Below are positions 1 through 8,566 of a stretch of DNA of 51,998 nt, one piece after another (position 1 is the stretch's first letter; the number at the start of each line of letters is the position of its first letter). This stretch comes from Acidiferrobacterales bacterium (GTDB lineage Bacteria; Pseudomonadota; Gammaproteobacteria; Arenicellales; JAJDZL01). A program made the translations under genes and the position numbers. The notes below the pieces were generated by a model. The model made no database searches, was not told the origin of the DNA, and was given only the letters and a program-made list of their open reading frames with translations. Location: NCBI GenBank assembly GCA_028820695.1, contig JAPPIB010000027.1:1-51998 (forward strand), read 5' to 3'.

Positions 1-143
1 CCCCTGTCCCTACGCTGGCGGTGAAATCTCAAAAGTCCAGCGAACAATCGCTTATTGTCACTTTCGAATTTCCCAGCTTTACTCTCCGATTGAAAGGTTT
101 GATATTCCTTAATGAATAATGTGAACCTGCCCTTTGGTTGCGC

Positions 144-1481
144 CTAGTCTTTGCCCGGTATCCACGACGTCCCGGCCAGGGGAACCTGTGCCATCGCCGC
201 AGCCTCGACGGTCAGTGCCACCATGTCTTCAGGCTCCAGGTTCAGAACATGACTCTTCCCGCAGGCGCGGGCCAAGGTCTGCAATTCAAGCACCATGGTG
301 GCGAGATAATTCCTAAGCCACCTTGCGCCTTGCTTTGGGTTCAGACGGGATTCCAGCTGTGGATCCTGAGTCGTGATTCCGACCGGGCACCGACCTGTAT
401 GACAGTGGTGACAGAATCCCGGCGCGGTACCGATCGCCGCATAGCCCTCTTCGAATACCGGGCGATTGCAACCGAGAGCCACCATCGCCGCACTGCCGAT
501 CGAAACCGCGTCAGCTCCCAGCGCAAGTGCCTTGGCGACATCAGCACCTGACCGAATTCCTCCGGAAACAATCAACTGAACCTTGCGGTGCATGTCCAGC
601 TCAATCAACGAATGCACGGCCTGGCGTACTGCGGGCAGTGTCGGGATGCCGACGTGCTCGATGAATACATCCTGAGTGGCAGCGGTCCCGCCCTGCATAC
701 CATCCAGAACAATGGCATCGGCACCGGCTTTGACCGCAAGCGCGACATCATACTTGACCCGGGTAGCTCCGACCTTGATCAGGATTGGAATCTTGTAGTC
801 GGTGATCTCTCGAAGTTCCTGAATCTTGATTTCGAGATCGTCGGGTCCCGTCCAGTCCGGATGTCGGCAGGCACTTCGCTGATCGATGCCTGTTGGCAGA
901 TTGCGCATTTGCGCGACTCGCTCGGTAATCTTCTGTCCAAGTAACATTCCACCGCCGCCTGGTTTGGCACCCTGTCCCACAACGACTTCCAATGCGTCAG
1001 CTCGACGGACGTCATCCGGGTTCAGTCCATAGCGCGATGGAAGCACCTGATAGATGAGGGTTTTGGAAGAGTTTCGTTCCTCGTCGGTCATTCCGCCGTC
1101 ACCGGTAGTGGTACTGGTACCCATTTCACTGGCCGCCAAACCGATCGATTCCTTGGCGTTGGCGCCGAGCGCACCGAAACTCATGCCGGCAATAGTGATC
1201 GGAATGTCAAGATGAAGTGGACGTTCGGCATAACGGTTGCCGATGATGACATCGGTCGCACATGATTCCCGATAACCCTCAAGCGGATACCGTGACATCG
1301 ATGCACCCAGGAAAACCAGATCATCGAAGTCCGCAAGCCGCCGCTTTGCACCAAATCCCCGGATTTCATAAACACCCTGGTCAGCAGCACGATGAATTTC
1401 TGCGAGTACATGTTCCGGAAACGTTGAAGACGGACGCAAAGCCCGTGTGTCGTAACGTGGTTTGGTGCTATCTGACGGCAT
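144..1481 (-). CDS. glxD: FMN-binding glutamate synthase domain protein (GlxD/MgsC type)
   Basis: This matches the FMN-dependent synthase domain of glutamate synthase as a stand-alone protein of about 445 aa, the usual GlxD/MgsC size. Visible motifs are GDGGMTDEERN, PGGGGMLLGQK, the barrel segment KVGATRVKYDVALAVKAGAD, LDGMQGGTAAT, and a late Cys cluster CHHCHTGRCPVGI that fits the iron-sulfur site of the family. With GlxB and GlxC it would form a three-part enzyme transferring glutamine-derived ammonia, or methylamine in N-methylglutamate synthase, to 2-oxoglutarate. The frame stays open upstream, but the ATG at 1481 gives the family length and overlaps the end of glxC by 14 bases, so translation is probably coupled. 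No gmaS or mgd genes are visible, so the exact product (glutamate or N-methylglutamate) is open. Confidence 0.88.
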   Translation of the reverse strand: MPSDSTKPRYDTRALRPSSTFPEHVLAEIHRAADQGVYEIRGFGAKRRLADFDDLVFLGASMSRYPLEGYRESCATDVIIGNRYAERPLHLDIPITIAGMSFGALGANAKESIGLAASEMGTSTTTGDGGMTDEERNSSKTLIYQVLPSRYGLNPDDVRRADALEVVVGQGAKPGGGGMLLGQKITERVAQMRNLPTGIDQRSACRHPDWTGPDDLEIKIQELREITDYKIPILIKVGATRVKYDVALAVKAGADAIVLDGMQGGTAATQDVFIEHVGIPTLPAVRQAVHSLIELDMHRKVQLIVSGGIRSGADVAKALALGADAVSIGSAAMVALGCNRPVFEEGYAAIGTAPGFCHHCHTGRCPVGITTQDPQLESRLNPKQGARWLRNYLATMVLELQTLARACGKSHVLNLEPEDMVALTVEAAAMAQVPLAGTSWIPGKD

Positions 1482-2139
1482 CGGCGTTATCAATCTTGAA
1501 GTTGTATAGAGCTCGTGCGGACCCGTAACGGCGAAAGTCAGAAGCGGGATATTCAAACCCCGATTGCCGCAAGAGACCTTCGAGTGCTTCAGCATGTTCA
1601 GGTCGCATTTCCTTTTCGATGCAGTCCGAACCCAGATTGTCGACATCGCCGCGAACAAACACTTGCGCCTCGTATATCGAATCTCCAAGGTCATGCCCGG
1701 CATCTCCGCATATCACAAGCCGGCCCGACTGCGCCATGAACGCGCTGAAATGACCGACTGATCCGCCCACTACAATGTCAATGCCCTTCATCGAAATACC
1801 ACATCGGGAACTGGTGTTTCCCTTGATAATCAAAAGTCCACCGTGACCGGATGCACCTGCATATTGAGAGGCGTTTCCTTCGATCACGACACTGCCTGAC
1901 ACCATGTTCTCGGCGACGCCCGGTCCTGCATTGCCGCGAACCGTGATATCGGCCCTCTGGTTCATGCCGGCACAGTAGTAACCGACGTGTCCCTCTACGG
2001 TGACCTGAACCTGCTGTGTCATGCCCACAGCCAACGCGTGGCGCCCTTTCGGGTTGTGGATGGTTACCTGCCTGACGCCGCAATCGTGCAGAGCCTGATT
2101 GACATGTCGCAAAGAATCTGTTGCCAGATCGAATTCCAT
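1468..2139 (-). CDS. glxC: GXGXG-domain protein (GlxC/MgsB type)
   Basis: A 223-aa protein equivalent to the C-terminal beta-helix (GXGXG) domain of glutamate synthase, encoded separately. Repeated Gly-rich turns occur through the middle (DITVRGNAGPG, SVVIEGNASQYAG, LLIIKGNTSSRCG, RLVICGDAGHDLG, QVFVRGDVDNLG). The chosen ATG at 2139 gives the typical N-terminus MEFDLATDSLRHVNQALHD; a longer frame to 2277 would run inside glxB and lacks similarity. It lies 26 bases after glxB and overlaps glxD, so the three form one transcript in the order B-C-D. In the holoenzyme this domain has a structural role, linking the glutaminase to the synthase site. Confidence 0.88.
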   Translation of the reverse strand: MEFDLATDSLRHVNQALHDCGVRQVTIHNPKGRHALAVGMTQQVQVTVEGHVGYYCAGMNQRADITVRGNAGPGVAENMVSGSVVIEGNASQYAGASGHGGLLIIKGNTSSRCGISMKGIDIVVGGSVGHFSAFMAQSGRLVICGDAGHDLGDSIYEAQVFVRGDVDNLGSDCIEKEMRPEHAEALEGLLRQSGFEYPASDFRRYGSARALYNFKIDNADAVR

Positions 2140-2165
2140 TGATCCCACACCGACCTGCAAGACAG

Positions 2166-3065
2166 TCAGTCGCGTCCCCAACTGTAAATTTGAGCTGGCG
2201 AAGGTTCCCAGATGTTTGAGTGCTTGGCATCCGGAAGTTTTGCAATCGCGCGGTATTCCGACGACATTGCCACCCAATCATCGTTCTCGGCGAGTACGGC
2301 AGGCTTGCACGCGATCGGATCGCGCAGTACAGAAAATCCGTTTTGACTTCCGATTGCGAATGTATAGAACCCGTCAAGTCCGTCGATCGCGGCATGAAGC
2401 GCATCAACAACCGAATCACCCTGCGATAGTCTCCATGTGAGAAACCCAGCCGCGACCTCACTGTCATTGTCAGTCTCAAAACGGCCACCCTGTCGTATGA
2501 GATATTGTCTGAGCCGATTGTGGTTGGACAATGATCCATTGTGCACAAGGCACAGGTCAAGACCTGTTGAAAACGGATGTGAATGTTCGGTTGTGACCGC
2601 GCTTTCGGTCGCCATCCTGGTGTGTGCGATCGCGTGGGTACCGGCAAAATCCCTGAACCCGAATCTCTCGATCACTTCTTTTGGGTGCCCTTTTTCCTTA
2701 TAGATCTCGATCGACTTGCCAATGCTCATGACTTGCAGGTCCGACCAGTGTTCCCGAATCCATGGTTCGACCAAATCAACCGCAACCCCACTCGCAAGAA
2801 TAGCATGGCTTGCGTGGACCGACAACTTGAACTCATGCTCGAAGTGAGAGGAGATTTCCTCCTTGCGCCGATTCCAGCTTTCACCCGGGTCGGTACTGAA
2901 TACAGAGACTTTCGAACCGTTCTCAGGTGCGGGACTTCGGTACAGGGCGACACCTGCGCTGTCAGGCCCCCGGTCACCCATTTCCTCCAGCATGTCGGCT
3001 ACGAATTCACCGAGACGCGGTTCAAGATCGTGGTTTTTTAGATATATCCCTACAATTCCACACAT
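2166..3065 (-). CDS. glxB: class II glutamine amidotransferase (GlxB/MgsA type)
   Basis: Begins MCGIVGIYLKN, so removal of Met exposes Cys as the N-terminal nucleophile of class II (Ntn) amidotransferases. Other family marks are MGDRGPDSAGVALY, the THAIAHTRMATES segment and LVHNGSLSNHNRLR with FETDNDSEV. Length is 299 aa, as for GlxB and MgsA. It should hydrolyse glutamine and pass ammonia to the GlxD synthase site. The frame extends to 3290 but an N-terminal Cys after the initiator Met is required, fixing the start at 3065. First gene of the minus-strand operon and divergent from the O-methyltransferase gene, so the promoters of both should lie in 3066-3327. Confidence 0.9.
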   Translation of the reverse strand: MCGIVGIYLKNHDLEPRLGEFVADMLEEMGDRGPDSAGVALYRSPAPENGSKVSVFSTDPGESWNRRKEEISSHFEHEFKLSVHASHAILASGVAVDLVEPWIREHWSDLQVMSIGKSIEIYKEKGHPKEVIERFGFRDFAGTHAIAHTRMATESAVTTEHSHPFSTGLDLCLVHNGSLSNHNRLRQYLIRQGGRFETDNDSEVAAGFLTWRLSQGDSVVDALHAAIDGLDGFYTFAIGSQNGFSVLRDPIACKPAVLAENDDWVAMSSEYRAIAKLPDAKHSNIWEPSPAQIYSWGRD

Positions 3066-3327
3066 TGAAGATTGCCAAATAACACCAGCATTGATTTGAG
3101 TATGTTCGGACGACACTGAACAACAGCTTGGAACTTTGAGCCGCCCGGTTTGTCGACGACAGCGACTGAACCGAAACAATTTCAGGTGTATATTGTAAAC
3201 TGAAATCAATCGATTCTGATTGTTGAATTCAAGCGAATTCATCGTAAAACGACGCAAGGAAACCTGGCGCGAGAGACGCGCCCAAAGCAATCATTTCGGG
3301 GCTCGGGCCCGCTATACCGGTAATCTG

Positions 3328-3966
3328 ATGAATCTTGTCGACAAAAAAGTTGATCTGTACGCAACCGCCCACTCCGCGCAACCGTCCTCACTGGTTCAGG
3401 AAATTGACGATTGGACTGTCGCCAATTCAGATGCATCGAGAATGCTCTCCGGTGCACTGCAGGGTGCGGTGTTGCAATTGCTTGCCCGATTGGTTGAGGC
3501 CAGACGAATATTGGAGATCGGGATGTTTACCGGGTATTCCGCCCTGACGATGGCGGAAGTTCTGCCGAACGATGGTGAATTGATCACCATTGATAACGAC
3601 CCGGAGCGGGAAGCGGTTGCCAGGGCATTTTTCGCGAAAAGCCCTCATGGCGCAAAGATCACCATACGCATAGGCAATGCGCTGGATGTGATTAATGATA
3701 TGCACGGACCGTTTGACCTGGTCTACATCGACGCAGACAAGTCAAATTATCTGAATTACTATGAAGCTGTTCTGCCGTTAGTCCGCGCCGGTGGCGTGAT
3801 CGTTGCGGACAATGTACTGTGGAGCAGTGCGGTGCTGGACCCGAAAACTGAGGATGCGCGCAGCCTTCATGAGTTCAATCAGCGTCTCTCAGCAGACGGC
3901 CGGGTGATGAATGTTCTGTTGACGGTTCGCGATGGACTGATGGTCGCACAGAAAATCAGCGACTAG
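3328..3966 (+). CDS. SAM-dependent O-methyltransferase (caffeoyl-CoA OMT-like)
   Basis: A 212-aa class I methyltransferase. The SAM-binding motif I is ILEIGMFTGYSALTMAEVLP, followed by ITIDND (acidic end of strand 2), DLVYIDADKSNYLNYYE (metal-binding Asp region of the cation-dependent COMT-like family) and GGVIVADNVLWSSAV. The start ATG at 3328 gives the family N-terminus; a longer frame back to 3220 has no similarity. The substrate is unknown: bacterial members methylate catechols and related hydroxyls. It heads the plus-strand side of the accessory region but is separated from the next gene by 435 bases, so it may be transcribed alone. Confidence 0.8.
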   Translation: MNLVDKKVDLYATAHSAQPSSLVQEIDDWTVANSDASRMLSGALQGAVLQLLARLVEARRILEIGMFTGYSALTMAEVLPNDGELITIDNDPEREAVARAFFAKSPHGAKITIRIGNALDVINDMHGPFDLVYIDADKSNYLNYYEAVLPLVRAGGVIVADNVLWSSAVLDPKTEDARSLHEFNQRLSADGRVMNVLLTVRDGLMVAQKISD

Positions 3967-4401
3967 TGTGCAAATCGTGCTCGGCACTCGGAATGTGATC
4001 CAAAGTCTCTGTCCGGGGTTGGCTGAAAGTGCCTGGAACCTTTCTGCTTCAGTGTTCCGGCGCCGATGTCAGATGGTTCGAAGTGGTTGGCTCGATATCA
4101 CGGCTCACCTGAAGAGAAAACGTTGAGGAGGGACGTACATCGTACCGCGTTCAATGCAAGTGAGACCGGTGAGTCAGCGAATATGTCCTGACTGGAGTTC
4201 AATTCTGTGGTGAGCGATCTGTCAAACAGAATGAACAAGGCGATTGCTCCATTTTGTATTATTATACGGACAGAATAACCACACAAGCAGTCTCGCTCGC
4301 GCACTTTTTTATTCCCGATTGGTTTGGTTTAAGGCGTTGGGGAAATCCTGGATCCGGATTCCTCATTCGCAGTGGTTTTGTTTTGAGTTCTGGAGAGTAG
4401 T
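3967..4401 (+). other. intergenic region, no gene seen
   Basis: Between the O-methyltransferase and the PanE-like gene. I see no convincing coding frame. It holds an AT-rich stretch around 4245-4270 that could carry a promoter, and a small hairpin at 4344-4360 (AATCC-TGGATCC-GGATT) about 40 bases before the next start codon. A GGTTCGAA string near 4075 recalls a tRNA T-arm but no cloverleaf can be built around it. Confidence 0.5.
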
Positions 4402-5418
4402 ATGAAGATATGTGTTGTTGGTGCTGGCTCGATGGGCGGCATGATGGGGGTCAAGTTTCACAATATCGGCGAGGATGTGACTCTGGTCGCCCGCGGTCCG
4501 CATCGGCAGGCGATGGAGGCGAACAATGGCCTTAAACTGATCATGAACGACGGTACAGTAGAGTTCGCGCAAGGTATCAAGACAACAAGCGACATCAGGT
4601 CGGTCGGCGAGCAGGATCTTGTAATACTCGGTGTGAAAGCCCATCAGATCGCGCCGATCGTCGATGACATCAACACCCTGCTCGGAGAAAACACCATACT
4701 GCTGACCATACAGAATGGAATCCTCTGGTGGTACTTCCAGCTGCATGGCGGGGAATTCAACAACCGGGTTCTGCAGACGGTTGACCCGGGCGGGTCAATC
4801 AGCCGCAAGATCGATCCCAGACACATTATCGGTTCCATTTCCTATCCGGCCGCGGAAATCAGCGAGCCCGGTGTGATCAGACATATCGAAGGAATTCGCA
4901 TGCCGGTCGGCGAAATAGATGGTGTCGAAAAACAGCGGACCCGGGATCTATGCGACCTGTTGAACCGGGCTGGTTTCAAATCCGTAATTCTTGAGAGCAT
5001 TCGGGCGGAGACCTGGCTGAAGGTTCTGGGAAATCTCAGCTTCAATCCCGTTAGCGCGCTGACGCACTCAACGCTGGTTGACATCTGTCAGTTTCCACCA
5101 TCGCGGGATCTGATTGACAAAATGATGTCCGAATGCCGCGAGGTCGCCTTGCGACTGGGTGTTGGTATCAGACTTTCCAATGAACGAAGAATCGAGGGCG
5201 CAGAGAAAGTCGGAAAGCACAAGACGTCCATGTTGCAGGATGTCGAGGTGGGCAAGGCGCTTGAACTGGAAGCCCTGATCGGAGCCGTAATCGAGATTGC
5301 ATCCATGACGGGCACAAAGGCACATCATATTGAATCTGTGTACGCGCTGGTTCAGTTGCTCAACCACATGATGCAGCAGGATGGTTTGTACGTGCAGGCA
5401 AGGCCACTTGGACAGTAG
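4402..5418 (+). CDS. ketopantoate reductase (PanE/ApbA) family dehydrogenase
   Basis: A 338-aa member of the 2-dehydropantoate 2-reductase family. The N-terminal Rossmann motif is GAGSMGGMMG at residues 8-17, then LVARG (NADP-type strand 2), ILGVKAHQ and IQNGI. The C-terminal helical half contains AETWLKVLGNLSFNPVSALTHST, including the catalytic Lys and the substrate-binding Asn-Ser region. Biochemically it could make pantoate, but it stands apart from pantothenate genes and beside oxidoreductases of an accessory cluster. Many such paralogues reduce other 2-keto acids or oxidise hydroxy acids, so I do not assign panE. GGAGAG before the ATG is a plausible ribosome site. Confidence 0.82.
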   Translation: MKICVVGAGSMGGMMGVKFHNIGEDVTLVARGPHRQAMEANNGLKLIMNDGTVEFAQGIKTTSDIRSVGEQDLVILGVKAHQIAPIVDDINTLLGENTILLTIQNGILWWYFQLHGGEFNNRVLQTVDPGGSISRKIDPRHIIGSISYPAAEISEPGVIRHIEGIRMPVGEIDGVEKQRTRDLCDLLNRAGFKSVILESIRAETWLKVLGNLSFNPVSALTHSTLVDICQFPPSRDLIDKMMSECREVALRLGVGIRLSNERRIEGAEKVGKHKTSMLQDVEVGKALELEALIGAVIEIASMTGTKAHHIESVYALVQLLNHMMQQDGLYVQARPLGQ

Positions 5419-5527
5419 CCCTGCATGATGTGATCCCAGTGATGATAAGGCGGTAACTCAGCGATTGGAATGTGTCCGATGATTCTTGCTCACTCATGCC
5501 GTCCTCGTGACGCCGGGTTGCAGATTA

Positions 5528-5636
5528 CCGGATGCAGAACAAGCAATGGTCGTGCAATGAGTGCGGATTGGTCACAACTTCCGGATGCAAGCTGGAACTG
5601 CGGCGAATCTGACAAGAGTCCGCATCCGATTTTTTT
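5528..5636 (+). promoter_or_regulatory. putative attenuator or terminator with competing hairpins
   Basis: Two copies of CCGGATGCA (5528-5536 and 5581-5589) lie 53 bases apart. Both can pair with GCATCCG at 5622-5628, which is followed directly by A and seven T (5630-5636). The nearer pairing (5582-5588 with 5622-5628) has the layout of a Rho-independent terminator with a long loop. A third arm at 5561-5569 can pair over nine positions, two of them wobbles, with 5617-5625, excluding the terminator stem. The T run ends 31 bases before the DUF169 start, so the structure could stop transcription from panE or act as an attenuator for the DUF169 gene. No known riboswitch class is recognised. Confidence 0.4.
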
Positions 5637-5667
5637 AACCTGATTCCATTCACTTCAGGAGAGACAG

Positions 5668-6387
5668 ATGAATATATACCAGACAACCGATAGTCAGCTG
5701 AGATCACTGCTCGGGCTGACACATGCCCCGATTGCGATCACGTTCCTCGATCATGTTCCAGATGAGGTTCCCGGCTTTGGATCGGACTACCCTGAGCCGA
5801 CAGACGATGGCCGCACCGGTGCGGTGGCAGCGGGCTGCGTTTTCTGGACCAAGGCACATGACAGGACGTTTGCAACCACGCCATCTGATCACGGCAATTG
5901 CAGTGTTGGCAGTCTTACCCACGGATTGATTTCGCTTGAAGAGGCAGCGACCCGCGCTGATGTCCAGGCGGTTTGTGAGGCGAAGTGGGTGGACCCGGAA
6001 ATCTTCCCACACATTCCGACCGTCACTGAACGTCCGCAGAGCATCGTATACGGCCCGTTGGCGGATGCAACAACGGATCCCGATGTCGTTCTTCTGCGTC
6101 TTGTGGGGAAGCAGGCGATGCAGTTGCATTCGGCGATCCCCTCACTGCAATTTGAGGGCAAGCCGCAGTGTCACATCATACCCATCGCCCACGAACAGCA
6201 AAAACCGGCAGTCAGTGTCGGCTGCATGCTCAGCCGGGTGCGAACCGGAATGAACAACAACGAAATGACCTGCGCCATCCCGTTCGCACAGTTGTCGGAT
6301 ACCATGGAGTCCCTTGAGGAAGCATGTGCCGCTGACCGTCTGGTGGCGGAATATGCGAGCAGCGATGCTGCGCGATTTCGCGAGTGA
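5668..6387 (+). CDS. DUF169 family protein
   Basis: A 239-aa protein that I place in DUF169 (COG2043). The N-terminus contains LRSLLGLTHAPIAITFLDHVP, and several Cys residues are spread along the chain (AAGCVFWTKA, HGNCSVGS, AVCEAK, KPQCHIIP, VGCMLSRVRTG), with the family-like end SRVRTGMNNNEMTCAIPF. Members often occur beside methylated-amine, formate or iron-sulfur genes, but no enzymatic activity is firmly known to me. It has a good ribosome site (AGGAGAG) 6 bases before the ATG and lies between the dehydrogenase-like and Rieske genes, so a role in the same pathway is an inference. Confidence 0.75.
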   Translation: MNIYQTTDSQLRSLLGLTHAPIAITFLDHVPDEVPGFGSDYPEPTDDGRTGAVAAGCVFWTKAHDRTFATTPSDHGNCSVGSLTHGLISLEEAATRADVQAVCEAKWVDPEIFPHIPTVTERPQSIVYGPLADATTDPDVVLLRLVGKQAMQLHSAIPSLQFEGKPQCHIIPIAHEQQKPAVSVGCMLSRVRTGMNNNEMTCAIPFAQLSDTMESLEEACAADRLVAEYASSDAARFRE

Positions 6388-6499
6388 TCGAAATGTATGG
6401 GATCAGTTGCCAAATTTGATCTGAAAAATCCGCTCTTACGGTGATGCACTCAACTGCAAAATTGTCGATTTGCCTGCAGCCCGAAACCCGGCAACTGTG

Positions 6500-7645
6500 A
6501 TGATGAACGCAACACTGAGCCGACAGCAGATTGAACTTGTTCGCCAAGGGTTTGATCCACAGCCTCAGCGCTCCAGTTCAATCAACAAGATATGCTATAT
6601 CGACCCACACTACCTCGAGGTGGAAAGAGAGCATGTCTTCAAGAAGTCCTGGCAGTTTGTCTGTCATGAGGAGAAGCTCAGGAATGTCGGCGATTATGTC
6701 TGCGCCGAGATTCAGGGACACAGTATTTTTGTTGTCCGGTCGGACGACGGAAACTTGAAGGCCTTTTACAATGTCTGCCAGCACCGAGCTCATGAACTTC
6801 TGCAAGGAGAGGGGTCAACCCAACGGATTACCTGTCCCTATCACGCATGGGTATATCGACTGGACGGTACGTTGGTCAGGGCCCGCGGAAGCGAGCATTT
6901 GGAAAACTTTGATGTCAGCAAAATCTGCCTTACGTCCATCGGTCTTGAAACGTTCTGTAACTTCGTATTTGTGAATCTTGACCGCAGCGCACCCTCGCTG
7001 GCACTGCAGACCGAAAACCTGGAAAATGAAATTACGAGTTTTGCGCCCGATATTGCCCGACTGACTTTTGCCCATCGACTGACGTATCGAGTTCAGGCAA
7101 ACTGGAAGGCGGTAGTTGATAACTTTCTTGAGTGTTATCACTGCCCGGTTGCACATCGTGATTTCTGCTCACTGATCGACATGCAAACCTATCAGGTGCG
7201 GACACATGGAATCTACTCGAGCCATATGGCCAAAGCCAAAAGTGCCAACAATGATGCCTACAGCATCGAGAACGCCAGTGTCGACGATCACGCGGTGTGG
7301 TACCTTTGGCCCAATATGACCTTGATGCGATACCCGGGTCGGGGCAACTTCATGGTATGGCGCTTTTATCCGATCAGCGAATCGGAAACCTGTGAGATCT
7401 TTGACTTCTTTTTAGAAACTGCGCATCCCAATGATGAAGAGAAGGAGGCGATCAGATTTATCGATGAGGTGCTCCAATCCGAAGACATCGCGTTGGTTGA
7501 ATGTGTTCAGCGAGGCATGCGTACGCCGGCATTTGAACAGGGCCGCTATATGGTGGACCCGAAAGGGAGCGGTTTGAGTGAACACGCAGTCCATCATTTT
7601 CACAGCTTGCTGCTGAAAGCTTACGAACAGACAGGGAATCCTTAG
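6500..7645 (+). CDS. Rieske non-heme iron oxygenase, quaternary-amine type
   Basis: Alpha subunit of a ring-hydroxylating-type oxygenase. The Rieske site is CQHRAHELL...CPYHAW (Cys93, His95, Cys112, His115). The mononuclear iron site follows in NFLECYHCPVAH, where His214 and His219 are ligands and Glu211 takes the bridging place usually held by Asp. This Glu is the mark of the carnitine monooxygenase (CntA/YeaW), glycine betaine and stachydrine demethylase group. A later SEDIALVECVQ supplies the carboxylate ligand. Such enzymes use a separate reductase, which is absent here. Start is uncertain: ATG at 6500 or 6503; a TTG at 6470 is in frame but lacks a ribosome site. Likely action is oxidative N-demethylation or C-N cleavage of a methylated amine. 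Confidence 0.85.
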   Translation: MMNATLSRQQIELVRQGFDPQPQRSSSINKICYIDPHYLEVEREHVFKKSWQFVCHEEKLRNVGDYVCAEIQGHSIFVVRSDDGNLKAFYNVCQHRAHELLQGEGSTQRITCPYHAWVYRLDGTLVRARGSEHLENFDVSKICLTSIGLETFCNFVFVNLDRSAPSLALQTENLENEITSFAPDIARLTFAHRLTYRVQANWKAVVDNFLECYHCPVAHRDFCSLIDMQTYQVRTHGIYSSHMAKAKSANNDAYSIENASVDDHAVWYLWPNMTLMRYPGRGNFMVWRFYPISESETCEIFDFFLETAHPNDEEKEAIRFIDEVLQSEDIALVECVQRGMRTPAFEQGRYMVDPKGSGLSEHAVHHFHSLLLKAYEQTGNP

Positions 7646-7762
7646 GTGCTGACTCAGCCTGTCTTTTACCCGACTGGCCTGTCCGGTGCCGGTTTATTCA
7701 TTTGTGGAGCGTTGATTCGGTTGATGTCGACTGCGACATATTCCGAGTCGGAGACGCTGTAA

Positions 7763-8521
7763 ATGAGTCGAATGCTTGAGGGAAAGACCGCGGTCGTAAC
7801 CGGTGGTGAAGGTGGGATTGGCCGGGCAATCTGCAGCCGATTTGCCAGCGAAGGTGCCAAGGTGGTGTCGGCGGATGTCGTTCAGCGTGCCGCACCACAG
7901 GAAAATGTTCGATTTGAGAATTTTGATGTTACTTGTGAACATTCAGCCCTGTTATTTTTTGAGGCATTGAGCACGCAATGGGATCGGCTTGACATTTTGG
8001 TCAACGCAGCGGGAATCGAAATTGAAAAAACAATCGAGGAAACCTCATTGGAGGAATGGAACCGTATCTTTGCCATCAATGTAACCGGTACATTTCTGGT
8101 ATCAAAGTCCGCTCTTGCCCTGCTTCGAAAGTCGTCAGGTGCCAGTGTGATCAATTTCGGCTCTTACGACGGATTTATTGCTGACCCGAAGCTGGCAGCC
8201 TACTGTGCGACCAAGGGAGCTGTACATGCCTTGACGAGAGCGATGGCCTGCGATCACGGACCGGAAGGTATTCGCGTCAATGCCGTTTGCCCGGGTTACG
8301 TGGATACCCCGATGCTGGCCAGTTTCTTCGGTGACCATGCCGGTACGCAAGCGCAGGAAGTTGCTGCTCGGGAGGTACACCCCCTGAAGACATATGGGCA
8401 GCCCGAGGACATCGCCAACCTTGTCAATTGGCTGGCATCCGACGAGGCTCGCTATGCCAGTGGACAGTTGTGGGTGATCGACGGTGGTCTGAGTGCACAG
8501 GTGCAGCAAATGCGATTGTAA
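7763..8521 (+). CDS. short-chain dehydrogenase/reductase (SDR)
   Basis: A 252-aa classical SDR. The cofactor site is TGGEGGIGRAI near residue 14, Asp in SADVV favours NAD, NAAGIE is the NAG-type motif, the catalytic Ser is in INFGSYDGF, and the active-site pair is YCATK. The tail VNAVCPGYVDTPM and the end ASGQLWVIDGGLS are typical. The substrate is unknown. It follows the Rieske gene by 117 bases and probably oxidises or reduces an intermediate of the same pathway. A short palindromic hairpin (ATGTCG-ACTG-CGACAT) lies upstream at about 7725-7740. Confidence 0.88.
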   Translation: MSRMLEGKTAVVTGGEGGIGRAICSRFASEGAKVVSADVVQRAAPQENVRFENFDVTCEHSALLFFEALSTQWDRLDILVNAAGIEIEKTIEETSLEEWNRIFAINVTGTFLVSKSALALLRKSSGASVINFGSYDGFIADPKLAAYCATKGAVHALTRAMACDHGPEGIRVNAVCPGYVDTPMLASFFGDHAGTQAQEVAAREVHPLKTYGQPEDIANLVNWLASDEARYASGQLWVIDGGLSAQVQQMRL

Positions 8522-8566
8522 TAGTGGCCGGTGATTTTCTGTTGACTGATGTAGGTGAGAGCAATC

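Noticed and set aside
4070..4095. tRNA-like GGTTCGAA string
   Set aside because: No acceptor stem or D and anticodon arms can be placed around it.
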